Position numbers and translations under genes: made by a program | Notes under the pieces: generated by a model | Database searches by the model: none | What the model was told of the DNA's origin: nothing | What the model saw: only the letters and a program-made list of their open reading frames with translations | Part shown: piece after piece, positions 28,638-35,858 of the stretch | Position numbering within the stretch: the stretch's first letter is position 1 | Layout: each line of letters starts with the position of its first letter | DNA from: a virus | IMG/VR virus record: IMGVR_UViG_3300008448_000066 | Coordinates: 1-64,000 of that record | DNA: 64,000 nt | Direction: 5' to 3' (one strand)

Positions 28638-29852
28638 ATGAAACTAAAGATTTTATTAAAAGAAACTGGCGTTTATAGACCAAGCGTTCCACAAAACTTA
28701 AAAGAATCAGATCTACAAAAAGTTCAAGATTATTACAAGTTAAAAGTAATAGCCCCAATAAGCGTTGAGCTAACTGCTTTTTCTGATGTTTATTTAGTTG
28801 AACCAGCAGATGTTTCAAACTACCCACAAAAAGAGTTGGTATTAAAACTTTCTACAGATTCAAATGAATACAGAGCATATAGTGGTATTAAAAATATAAA
28901 ATCTAAAATGGTTGCTTCTGGTAACCCAGAACACGTAAAAGCCTCTTTGTATTTGCCAAATATCTATACAGCAGAAACATTATCAGCAGAAATTGCTAAT
29001 GTTTATGAATCTATTATAATAATGGAAAAACTTCTTCCATTTACTGGTATATTAAAGCAAAAGCAGTTAACAACAACTCTAACAGGCAACCCAGCAAGAT
29101 CTACTAAAACTTTGTTATATATGCTTGGTGATGAAGCGTTTATCGATAGAACAATGAAATATTTGTTTAAAGTTATGGAACAAAGTCCAGACATAGAACT
29201 TGGCTATAGAACTTTAAGCCCAAGTGCTTTCTTGATCAATAAGATTGTTGGCGACATTGTTAGTGGAAAACAGATAGCTATTGACACCAAGAATCAAAAC
29301 ATCAATATAGCAACAAACAGTCTTAGAAGTATGATAAGAAAGAAAGTAGCACCCGGTCTTATGGCAAAAGTAGACAATCCTGCTCCTGCTTCTTACTATA
29401 TGGATAAAGAAAAAAGAACTCCAGAACAGCAAAAAGAAGTAGAAAAATATCTTGCATCATCTGACAAAAATGACAGAATATTCCTTGAAGAAATGAAACA
29501 AGTTCAAAAAGAAATGTATAGAATAGGTGATATATTTATTTACTATGCTGATAGATATGGCGATTTAAATAACGTAGAGTTGATGTTTGATACCTTTTTA
29601 GATATACTAAAAAAGTCAACACCAGTTGCTCCTGTATCTGCTGTAAATCCATACCCACAAAATCCAGAAACAAGACCAGAAGAAGTCGTTCCCGGTGCAG
29701 AATCTTTTGCTAAAGCATTACAAGTATTAGAAGATTATGGTATGAAAAGATCAGATTTGCACGGCAAAAACTATATGATGCGTGAAAATGGTCAAATAGT
29801 CATATCAGATCCCGGTTTGTTTGAGTTTGTAAATACAAGAAAAGGAATATAA
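28638..29852 (+). CDS. Protein-kinase-like protein with a possible cleavable N-terminal leader
   Basis: 404 residues. Kinase-fold landmarks in order: 'AFSDVYLVEP' (glycine-loop position, glycines lost), 'KELVLKLS' (VAIK-type lysine), 'SNEYRAYSGI' (alpha-C glutamate), 'YESIIIMEKLLPF' (hinge), and near the C-terminus 'YGMKRSDLHGKNYMM' (catalytic loop D-L-H-G-K-N) followed by 'GQIVISDPGLFEF' (DFG-like DPG). The order and spacing match a protein-kinase or aminoglycoside-phosphotransferase-like fold with a long insertion in the C-lobe. The N-terminus 'MKLKILLKETGVYRPS' is a short basic helix with an L-K-E site like those of T4 capsid-targeted proteins. It sits between primase and a small IIKEE protein. 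Activity and substrate are unknown. Confidence 0.6.
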   Translation: MKLKILLKETGVYRPSVPQNLKESDLQKVQDYYKLKVIAPISVELTAFSDVYLVEPADVSNYPQKELVLKLSTDSNEYRAYSGIKNIKSKMVASGNPEHVKASLYLPNIYTAETLSAEIANVYESIIIMEKLLPFTGILKQKQLTTTLTGNPARSTKTLLYMLGDEAFIDRTMKYLFKVMEQSPDIELGYRTLSPSAFLINKIVGDIVSGKQIAIDTKNQNINIATNSLRSMIRKKVAPGLMAKVDNPAPASYYMDKEKRTPEQQKEVEKYLASSDKNDRIFLEEMKQVQKEMYRIGDIFIYYADRYGDLNNVELMFDTFLDILKKSTPVAPVSAVNPYPQNPETRPEEVVPGAESFAKALQVLEDYGMKRSDLHGKNYMMRENGQIVISDPGLFEFVNTRKGI

Positions 29853-29853
29853 A

Positions 29854-30093
29854 ATGGAAATAACCAAATCAAGATTAAAGCAAATAATCAAAGAAGAAAT
29901 GGAAAGACTTTCTGATGATTATGAATCAATAGAAATGGGTCAAGTTTCTGATCTTGAAAGAGCTATGGAAATAGCTGGTGAGTTAGAACAATACATTCGT
30001 GTAATGGGAGAAGCAATGCCAATGGAACTTGTTTCTGAGTTACAAAGTATTTTAGCTAATCTCATTGAGTCAGAAGGATCAGAAATCGGTTGA
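29854..30093 (+). CDS. Small acidic protein with IIKEE-type N-terminal helix
   Basis: 79 residues starting MEITKSRLKQIIKEEMERL. The first 19 residues are nearly the same as those of the 94-residue protein at 35008 (MQITKSRLKEIIKEEIEAM) and the 78-residue protein at 41843 (RLKQIIKEELAALMDEM). The rest is acidic and helical. The I-K-E within the helix fits the (L/I)-x-E cleavage consensus of T4-type prohead proteases. AAGGA precedes the ATG and it starts two bases after the kinase-like gene, so they are likely co-expressed. A packaged internal head protein is the favoured but unproven idea. Its TGA overlaps the -35 box of the downstream promoter. Confidence 0.6.
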   Translation: MEITKSRLKQIIKEEMERLSDDYESIEMGQVSDLERAMEIAGELEQYIRVMGEAMPMELVSELQSILANLIESEGSEIG

Positions 30094-30118
30094 CAAACCT
30101 ACCCCATCGTAGTATATT
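30090..30118 (+). promoter_or_regulatory. Sigma70-type promoter for the SbcD-SbcC fusion gene
   Basis: A perfect TTGACA (30090-30095), a 17-base spacer and TATATT (30113-30118; alternatively TATTAT at 30115-30120) precede the ATG at 30140, with AGGGG as ribosome site between. It is the only site in the window where I saw a consensus host-type promoter in an intergenic gap, and its position before a recombination gene fits early or middle expression. Confidence 0.7.
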
Positions 30119-30139
30119 ATAAATGCTACAGGGGTAATA

Positions 30140-33100
30140 ATGGTAAAGATTGCTCACGTTTCTGATATCCACATTAGAAACTTTAAATATCACGATGTAT
30201 ACGAGAATGTATTTAATCAACTCTATGATAAGCTTCGTGAACTAAAGCCAGACATTATCGTAAATACTGGAGATACTGCACACACAAAGTTGCAGCTATC
30301 TCCAGCTTATTTTGATATGACTGCAAGATTCTTTACAAATCTGGCTGATATCGCACCTCTACACATCATTATTGGCAATCACGATCTTAATCTTAAGAAT
30401 CTTGCTAATATCGATGCAATCACACCAATCGTAGAAGCTCTAAATAATAAGAACATTTTCTTCCATAAGAACTCAACTGTTTTTAATGTTGAAGATATTA
30501 ACTTTCACGTTCTATCTATGGTAGATCCAGATGCGTGGAATACAGATGTAGATCCTAATAAGACCAATATTGCCCTTTATCACGGCTCTGTTGCTGGTGT
30601 AAAGACGGATATGGGCTGGACTATGGATCACGGTGAGATTGAGTATGAAGTCCTAGAGAAGTTTGATTACGCTCTTCTTGGTGATATTCACAAGACCAAT
30701 CAAGCACTAGACTACGAAGGCCGTTGCCGCTACGCTGGTTCTCTTGTCCAACAGAATCACGGAGAGACAAATGATAAGGGTTTCCTATTTTGGGAGATTG
30801 AGGACAAAGAAACATTTAGTGTTAAGCACGTTCGTCTAACAAACCCAAAGCCATTTATTTCTGTAACTCTTACAGATGATGGTAAGATTCCAGATAATAC
30901 AGATATTCCAAGTGGATGCCGTCTGCGTCTTATCTCTACTACAAATCATCCAGCAGAGATTATCAAGAAAGCAGCAGATGTAGCCAAAACAATCTACAAG
31001 CCAGAAAGTATTTCATTCCTCAATAAGAGCATCAATGCTTCTGTTGGAAATAATGACAAACTCCTAATCAAAGAGAATCTGCGAGATATAAAGGTACAAG
31101 AAACTCTTATCAACGAATACTTGAAGGATTACAGCGTATCTGATAGTGTTCTACAAGAAGTCTTTACGCTTAATCGCAAGTACAACACAGTTGTATCTGA
31201 GACAGAAGATATTGCACGAAATATTAACTGGAAACTAAAGCATCTTGAATGGGATAATCTATTCAACTACGGAGAAGGCAACAAGATTGATTTTAATGGC
31301 CTTTCTGGTGTTGTTGGTATCTTTGGTAAGAACTATAGCGGCAAGTCAAGTATTGTAGATGCAGCACTTTACACAATCTTCAATACAACCTCAAAGAACG
31401 AGAGAAAGACAACAAATGTAATCAATCAAGCCAAGCAAAGTGGTAGAGGACAAGTTGTTCTTGAGATTGATGGTTTTGATTATACAATCACTCGTAATGC
31501 AGAAAAGTATATGAAGAAGCTAAAGGGTGAGGTAACAGAAGAAGCAAAGACAACACTTGATCTATCTTGCTTTGATACTATCTCTTGTCAACAGGAGCGT
31601 TCACTAAACGAACTATCCCGTACAGATACTGATAAGTATATTCGTAAACTGTTTGGTACGATTGACGATTTTATGTTGACCTCTCTGTCATCACAGCTTG
31701 ACGCAACTGCATTTATCCGTGAGGGTTCAACACGACGCAAAGAAATCCTAGCAAAGTTTCTTGATCTAGAAATCTTTGATGAAAAGTTCAAGCTAGCCAA
31801 GAATGATAGTGCAGAACTAAAAGGAATGCTTAAGCGATTTGAGGGTGTTGACTATGGTAACGATATTCAACAGCTTGAAGAAAAGCTGAATGATAGTAAT
31901 ATCAAGTTAGCACAAGTTGAGGAAACTAAAAAGATTGTCCTTGAACAAAAAGATTATTATAAGACACTTCTAAACGAAGTACTTAACACTCTAAAGTCCC
32001 ACGGAACTTCTTCTATCGATATTCAGAACATTAATGATCAATACAATATTTTACTCAGCAGATATACGGACAAGCTTACTGAGCAAACCAGTATTGATAC
32101 TGAAACAATCGAGAAAGAAACAACAATCAAAAAAATTGATGCATTTATCAGCGATTTTGATGTTGATGATTTAAAGAAGAAGAAAGATCTTATTGCTGAA
32201 AAGCAAAAGAAACTTGTCAGACTTGCAAATGATCTACAGATAAACAAGCGAGATCTAAATGCACTACAAGAGAAAATTAAACTTCTAGGCGAAGTTCCTT
32301 GTGGTACTCAGTTTGCTTCTTGTAAATTTATCAAAGATGCAATCACAGCAAATGAAAAAGTTCCAAATCAACGTGAAAAGGTTGACTCACTTTCAACTGA
32401 GCACAGCAATCTTACAGCAGAGATTGAAGCATTTGATGCAGACAATGTAACAGATCAACTTTCAAAGTATGACAAGATTGTAGCCAAGAAAGCAACACTT
32501 GAAAATGAAGTTCTCAAACTAAATCTTAAGTCAGAGACAATCAAGGGTGAACTTGAAAAGATCAAGAACACGGTTGCCAATCTTGAATCTCAGATTGAAG
32601 AGCACAAAAAGAACGAAGAGTTGTTCAATAAGATTAGCGAACACCAAGCTACCCGTGATCAATATATTGCTCGCATTGAAGGACTTGATAAGAAAGTGGC
32701 AGAGCTTGATTCAGAAATTAAGTCTCACTACCAGACTATTGGTTCTTGCGAAGCTCGTATTGAGCAAGCAAGGAATCAGCAAGAAGAACTGAATAAGCTA
32801 CGGGATCAATTTGCTGCTTACGATTACTATATGCGCTGTATGCATCCAAATGGTATCTCTTATGATATCATCAAGAAGAAGCTACCAATCATCAATGACG
32901 AGATTGCCAAGAATCTTGCAAACATTGTAGACTTTGAAATCTTCTTTGAGGATGATGGAAACAAGTTGAATATCTTAATTAAGCATCCAAGATTCGATCC
33001 ACGACCAATCGAAATGGGTTCTGGTGCAGAAAAGTCAATAGCTTCTATGGCTATCCGTCTTGCTCTTCTTCAAGTATCTAACCTTCCAAAGAGCAACATC

Positions 33101-33289
33101 TTTATCCTTGACGAGCCAGCAACCGCTCTTGATGCAGAGAATATGGAAGGATTTATCCGTATGATTGATATGATTAAGTCAAACTATGACATTGTTCTGC
33201 TTATCTCGCATCTTGATGCACTCAAGGATATCGTAGATACAACTATCACCATTGATAAGGAAAATGGTTACTCTTATGTAAATGTTTGA
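30140..33289 (+). CDS. sbcD-sbcC: Fused SbcD-SbcC (Mre11-Rad50; T4 gp47-gp46) recombination nuclease/ATPase
   Basis: 1,049 residues. Residues 1 to about 340 are an Mre11/SbcD metallophosphoesterase: D9-x-H11, 'NTGDTAH' (D45), 'GNHD' (79-82), 'ALYHGS' and 'ALLGDIHK'. From about 365 a Rad50/SbcC ATPase begins: Walker A 'GKNYSGKSS' (396-404), a Q-loop-like 'SCQQERS', long coiled coils, a hook apex with C721 and C728, then signature-like 'GSGAEKSIASMA', Walker B 'IFILDEPATALD' and a switch His in 'LISHLD'. In T4 and bacteria these are two proteins that resect DNA ends; here both are in one frame with no stop between. The hook is C-x6-C rather than C-x2-C. It has its own promoter. Confidence 0.9.
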   Translation: MVKIAHVSDIHIRNFKYHDVYENVFNQLYDKLRELKPDIIVNTGDTAHTKLQLSPAYFDMTARFFTNLADIAPLHIIIGNHDLNLKNLANIDAITPIVEALNNKNIFFHKNSTVFNVEDINFHVLSMVDPDAWNTDVDPNKTNIALYHGSVAGVKTDMGWTMDHGEIEYEVLEKFDYALLGDIHKTNQALDYEGRCRYAGSLVQQNHGETNDKGFLFWEIEDKETFSVKHVRLTNPKPFISVTLTDDGKIPDNTDIPSGCRLRLISTTNHPAEIIKKAADVAKTIYKPESISFLNKSINASVGNNDKLLIKENLRDIKVQETLINEYLKDYSVSDSVLQEVFTLNRKYNTVVSETEDIARNINWKLKHLEWDNLFNYGEGNKIDFNGLSGVVGIFGKNYSGKSSIVDAALYTIFNTTSKNERKTTNVINQAKQSGRGQVVLEIDGFDYTITRNAEKYMKKLKGEVTEEAKTTLDLSCFDTISCQQERSLNELSRTDTDKYIRKLFGTIDDFMLTSLSSQLDATAFIREGSTRRKEILAKFLDLEIFDEKFKLAKNDSAELKGMLKRFEGVDYGNDIQQLEEKLNDSNIKLAQVEETKKIVLEQKDYYKTLLNEVLNTLKSHGTSSIDIQNINDQYNILLSRYTDKLTEQTSIDTETIEKETTIKKIDAFISDFDVDDLKKKKDLIAEKQKKLVRLANDLQINKRDLNALQEKIKLLGEVPCGTQFASCKFIKDAITANEKVPNQREKVDSLSTEHSNLTAEIEAFDADNVTDQLSKYDKIVAKKATLENEVLKLNLKSETIKGELEKIKNTVANLESQIEEHKKNEELFNKISEHQATRDQYIARIEGLDKKVAELDSEIKSHYQTIGSCEARIEQARNQQEELNKLRDQFAAYDYYMRCMHPNGISYDIIKKKLPIINDEIAKNLANIVDFEIFFEDDGNKLNILIKHPRFDPRPIEMGSGAEKSIASMAIRLALLQVSNLPKSNIFILDEPATALDAENMEGFIRMIDMIKSNYDIVLLISHLDALKDIVDTTITIDKENGYSYVNV

Positions 33290-33296
33290 TTAACCA

Positions 33297-33304
33297 CTAT
33301 TTAC
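33297..33304 (+). promoter_or_regulatory. CTATTTA(C) candidate late promoter element
   Basis: CTATTTAC ends three bases before the ATG at 33308. The gene has no Shine-Dalgarno, so if this is a -10 element the message would be leaderless or the true start lies further downstream. Confidence 0.35.
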
Positions 33305-33307
33305 TTT

Positions 33308-33670
33308 ATGCTATTCTTTATAAAAGCCAACTGGAAACTCATAGCAGCAGGAGTTTACGCGCTTATCATTCCGCTGTACTTCAATCAATCTTCTAAGTCT
33401 GCCTTTAAGGCTATGGAAGCTTCACAAGAAAGTTCAAAGAAGCAAATCCATATTTTAAAAAATGAAATGGAAGAGCAAAGAAGAGTTTATAATCAAATGT
33501 TTGATGATTATAAAAAGAAACTTGATGAAGCACAAGCAAAATACGATGAAGAGTTGGAATCAATAAAAAAGAATCAAAAGAAACAACAAAAGAAAATGGC
33601 AGAAACATTTAAAAATGATGAAACTGCTATTGACGAAGAACTACAAAAAAGATATGGATTGACACGATGA
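33308..33670 (+). CDS. Single-pass membrane protein with long coiled coil, inner-membrane spanin-like
   Basis: 120 residues: one N-terminal membrane segment (about residues 8-26, 'WKLIAAGVYALIIPLYF') followed by about 80 residues of highly charged coiled coil (Lys, Glu, Gln). This is the layout of inner-membrane spanins (Rz type) and also of some phage envelope proteins. It overlaps the next gene by ATGA, as spanin pairs often do. No sequence signature defines spanins, so the function is inferred from topology and pairing. The start has no ribosome site; the CTATTTAC element lies directly upstream. Confidence 0.5.
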   Translation: MLFFIKANWKLIAAGVYALIIPLYFNQSSKSAFKAMEASQESSKKQIHILKNEMEEQRRVYNQMFDDYKKKLDEAQAKYDEELESIKKNQKKQQKKMAETFKNDETAIDEELQKRYGLTR

Positions 33671-34074
33671 TATTAACATTACTATTATTTACTAATATTG
33701 CAAATGCACAAGATTATGCTCCAATCAAAAAAGGACAAGTTTCTCCTATTGATGGAACTGTATTAAGTCAAAATGCTTTAGCCAACATAATAACTACAAA
33801 TGACGCTATTGTTTTAGAGTGTCAAGCAAAAGCAAAACACGATCTAGAAAAACAAACAATTGAATGTGAATTAGATGTTCAAAAATTAGAGTACGATCTT
33901 GAGGCGATTAAAAGAACAAACGCCTCAATTATTGAGGCGAAAGACGAAGAGATAAATAAACTTCAAACTATAATCAAAAAGAATAATAGAAATCTTGCTC
34001 CTCTTTGGGTTGCTATTGGTTTTGCTGGCGGTATTGCTACTACCTACGGAACTTTTTACTTATTGAGTGAATAA
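33667..34074 (+). CDS. Exported coiled-coil protein with signal peptide and C-terminal membrane segment
   Basis: 135 residues. Residues 1-15 form a short signal peptide ending at an ANA-Q cleavage site. Then comes 'APIKKGQVSPIDGTVLS', a motif I recall from lysis-region and envelope proteins of other tailed phages, an alpha-helical coil (about 50-105) and a C-terminal hydrophobic segment ('PLWVAIGFAGGIATTYGTFYLL'). There is no lipobox cysteine, so it is not a classical outer-membrane spanin lipoprotein. Pairing with the preceding TM/coiled-coil protein suggests a two-component envelope or lysis device; this is inference. The coding region contains a perfect 9-bp palindrome at 33921-33939. Confidence 0.5.
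   Translation: MILTLLLFTNIANAQDYAPIKKGQVSPIDGTVLSQNALANIITTNDAIVLECQAKAKHDLEKQTIECELDVQKLEYDLEAIKRTNASIIEAKDEEINKLQTIIKKNNRNLAPLWVAIGFAGGIATTYGTFYLLSE
33921..33939. repeat. Perfect inverted repeat CGCCTCAAT-T-ATTGAGGCG inside a coding region
   Basis: Two 9-base arms around one central base; a third copy of TGAGGCG lies just upstream at about 33900. It is within the reading frame of the exported coiled-coil protein and has no T-tract, so it is not a standard terminator. Confidence 0.6.
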
Positions 34075-34625
34075 TGAGTAGACACGGTAATTTACCGCAT
34101 CATTTATATGTTTACGTTGATAATAAACAATTAGGACTACCATCTGGATATACAGAAGGTATATGGCACGGAGTATATGCAAGAGAAGGACAAATACTTT
34201 TAAGCCATATATTGTTAGAAACTGGCGCACATTGGACAGGCGTTCCATTGCACGCCATACACCACAAGAGTAGCCCAGAAGCAAGAAAGCCGGGTCAAAT
34301 ACAGCCTTGGGGTAATATGGGAACAGATATAGATGTTACTTATTTGAAACATCTTGATGGTATTGAAGTGGAATACTTTAAAGAAAGTATAAAAGGTATT
34401 GGTACGGGAATGGTAATAGATTGGTACGATGGATTCACTAGATATCCAGAACAACACAAACCATTACACATTATTGCAATGGAAGATGGAAACTATTACT
34501 TATTACCAAACAATTATTTGCGTTGGTTTGATCCATCTTTTACTGTAGATAGTAAATGGCAAGAATGTAAAAATTATAAGAGAGGAAATCAAGTTTGGTT
34601 TCCAGAAAATAAAAATAATAAATAA
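34074..34625 (+). CDS. Unknown 183-residue protein, His/Trp-rich
   Basis: Starts on the last base of the previous stop (TAATG). The N-terminal half is unusually rich in His, Trp, Gly and Tyr ('GYTEGIWHGVYAREGQILLS', 'ETGAHWTGVPLHAIHHKS'), the middle is acidic, and the C-terminus has 'GNYYLLPNNYLRWFDPSF'. I do not recognise a family. The clustered histidines could bind metal and the context with two envelope-type genes would allow a lysis enzyme, but no peptidoglycan hydrolase motif (such as HxH or E-8-D/C-5-T lysozyme pattern) can be supported. No signal peptide or membrane segment. Confidence 0.6.
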   Translation: MSRHGNLPHHLYVYVDNKQLGLPSGYTEGIWHGVYAREGQILLSHILLETGAHWTGVPLHAIHHKSSPEARKPGQIQPWGNMGTDIDVTYLKHLDGIEVEYFKESIKGIGTGMVIDWYDGFTRYPEQHKPLHIIAMEDGNYYLLPNNYLRWFDPSFTVDSKWQECKNYKRGNQVWFPENKNNK

Positions 34626-34634
34626 TGTGATATT

Positions 34635-35033
34635 ATGAAAGATCCAAATCAAGTAGTTAAAATAGAAAAAGCCATAGCAGATAAGTATGGCACAGAAACA
34701 ATATTGAATCCAAAGTCACTTTGGAATGAAGATAAAGAAAAAGAATATCAAGAACAAATAAAAGAACTTCAGCAAAAACAACTTTTTATTGAAGAGAATA
34801 GTCATAAAGTAGAAATTGACGGTGTTTTTATTTCTAAAAAACTACTTAATAAAGACAGCAAAAGAACCTGTCCCGTTTGTTCAATTTATTCTTTTTCTTT
34901 AGAAGACGATATTTATATGAACAAATTTGAATGTTGCAAAATTTGCTATGTTAAATATATAGAAGATAGAGAAGAACGTTGGAAGTCTGGTTGGAGGCCA
35001 AGTAAAGATGCAAATAACAAAGTCAAGACTTAA
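34635..35033 (+). CDS. Zinc-ribbon protein upstream of terminase
   Basis: 132 residues. Residues 30-55 are a Gln/Glu/Lys helix; the C-terminal part has two CxxC pairs, C79-P-V-C82 and C101-K-I-C104 (C100 also present), with aromatic residues between ('IYSFSLEDDIYMNKF'), a zinc-ribbon pattern, then 'YIEDREERWKSGWRP'. It probably binds nucleic acid or a protein partner. It ends 26 bases inside the next gene, so the two are coupled. Its position before terminase, where small terminase subunits or regulators often lie, is suggestive only. Confidence 0.6.
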   Translation: MKDPNQVVKIEKAIADKYGTETILNPKSLWNEDKEKEYQEQIKELQQKQLFIEENSHKVEIDGVFISKKLLNKDSKRTCPVCSIYSFSLEDDIYMNKFECCKICYVKYIEDREERWKSGWRPSKDANNKVKT

Positions 35034-35292
35034 AGAAATAATCAAAGAAGAAATTGAAGCTATGGGTTATGATGACTCAGTATCTGGTCAAGATCAAGAA
35101 CTTGATTATGAAGGTTATATGACAAAATCACAGCTTTACAAAATTGGTCAATATGCTTTGGAACTCCACGATATGATAAACGACGGCGACAATCTTCCAG
35201 AATGGATGCAAGCAAAAGTATCACAAATGGAAAAAGACATTGGTTCTGTTAAACACGCTTTACAATATGATAAAGAAAGAGGTACATTATAA
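35008..35292 (+). CDS. Small acidic protein with IIKEE-type N-terminal helix
   Basis: 94 residues starting MQITKSRLKEIIKEEIEAM, almost the same leader as the 79-residue protein at 29854. GGAGG at 34994-34998, inside the preceding gene, selects this ATG. After an acidic spacer (DYEGY) comes 'MTKSQLYKIGQYALELHDMI' and 'LPEWMQAKVSQMEKDIGSVK', a helical hairpin I have seen in small proteins of many aquatic myoviruses. The leader contains I-K-E, a possible prohead-protease site. It sits between the zinc-ribbon gene and the terminase block. A packaged internal protein is the working idea. Confidence 0.62.
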   Translation: MQITKSRLKEIIKEEIEAMGYDDSVSGQDQELDYEGYMTKSQLYKIGQYALELHDMINDGDNLPEWMQAKVSQMEKDIGSVKHALQYDKERGTL

Positions 35293-35852
35293 TGGCTACA
35301 ACTCTTGAAATAGTTCAAGGACTACATCAAGCCGCTGCTAACGCTTACGACGGCTCACACAATAAAAGATATTCACTTGATGGCGAAGAGCGCAAAGTAG
35401 GTCTTCGCAGAGAAGTTGGCGACCCATTACTAGACTCAAGAGTTATGGATGGATTCTTTATCAAGATTAAAGGTAATATGCTTTGCGTATATTACCAAAC
35501 TGACGTTAAACTTGAACAAATGTCAGATCCAACATTTACTAAACAAGTATCTGATATAATGTCTGACATTATTAAGTTCTTGAAAAAAGAGTACAAAGCA
35601 CTTACAAAGTCTTCTATATCACTAAAAGAAAAGGGTGACGTTAAGATTGAGGGTCAACATATTTCTAGAATAAGAAATCTTGTTACTGCTTATCAAGAGT
35701 TTGAAATTACTTCGCTTAAAGACGTAGTTCCAGTTGGAGAGAAGTCTGAAGATATTACCCGTGACGTAACAAGAAAGTTTTTAGCACAAGGTCGTGAAGA
35801 CGCTAAAAGACCACAAAACGATACAAGAAAGGCCGAGAAGAAAAACGATTAG
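35292..35852 (+). CDS. Conserved-looking unknown protein before terminase
   Basis: 186 residues, starting on the previous stop (TAATG) with GAGG upstream. The sequence has an N-terminal 'IVQGLHQAAANAYDG' helix, a beta strand pair 'DGFFIKIKGNMLCVYYQTDV', then helices and a very basic, disordered C-terminus (REDAKRP...RKAEKKND). I cannot assign a family. Position directly before the large terminase would suit a small terminase subunit or a DNA-end factor, but there is no helix-turn-helix that I can support, so this is only a possibility. Confidence 0.55.
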   Translation: MATTLEIVQGLHQAAANAYDGSHNKRYSLDGEERKVGLRREVGDPLLDSRVMDGFFIKIKGNMLCVYYQTDVKLEQMSDPTFTKQVSDIMSDIIKFLKKEYKALTKSSISLKEKGDVKIEGQHISRIRNLVTAYQEFEITSLKDVVPVGEKSEDITRDVTRKFLAQGREDAKRPQNDTRKAEKKND

Positions 35853-35858
35853 TATGTT

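Noticed and set aside
33897-33939. Rho-independent terminator at the GAGGCG palindrome
   Set aside because: It is inside an intact reading frame and lacks a T-run.
33667-34074. Classical o-spanin lipoprotein
   Set aside because: The signal peptide ends in ANA-Q with no cysteine, so there is no lipobox, and there is a C-terminal membrane segment.
34074-34625. Endolysin or amidase
   Set aside because: Histidines and position are suggestive, but no known hydrolase motif can be traced in the sequence.
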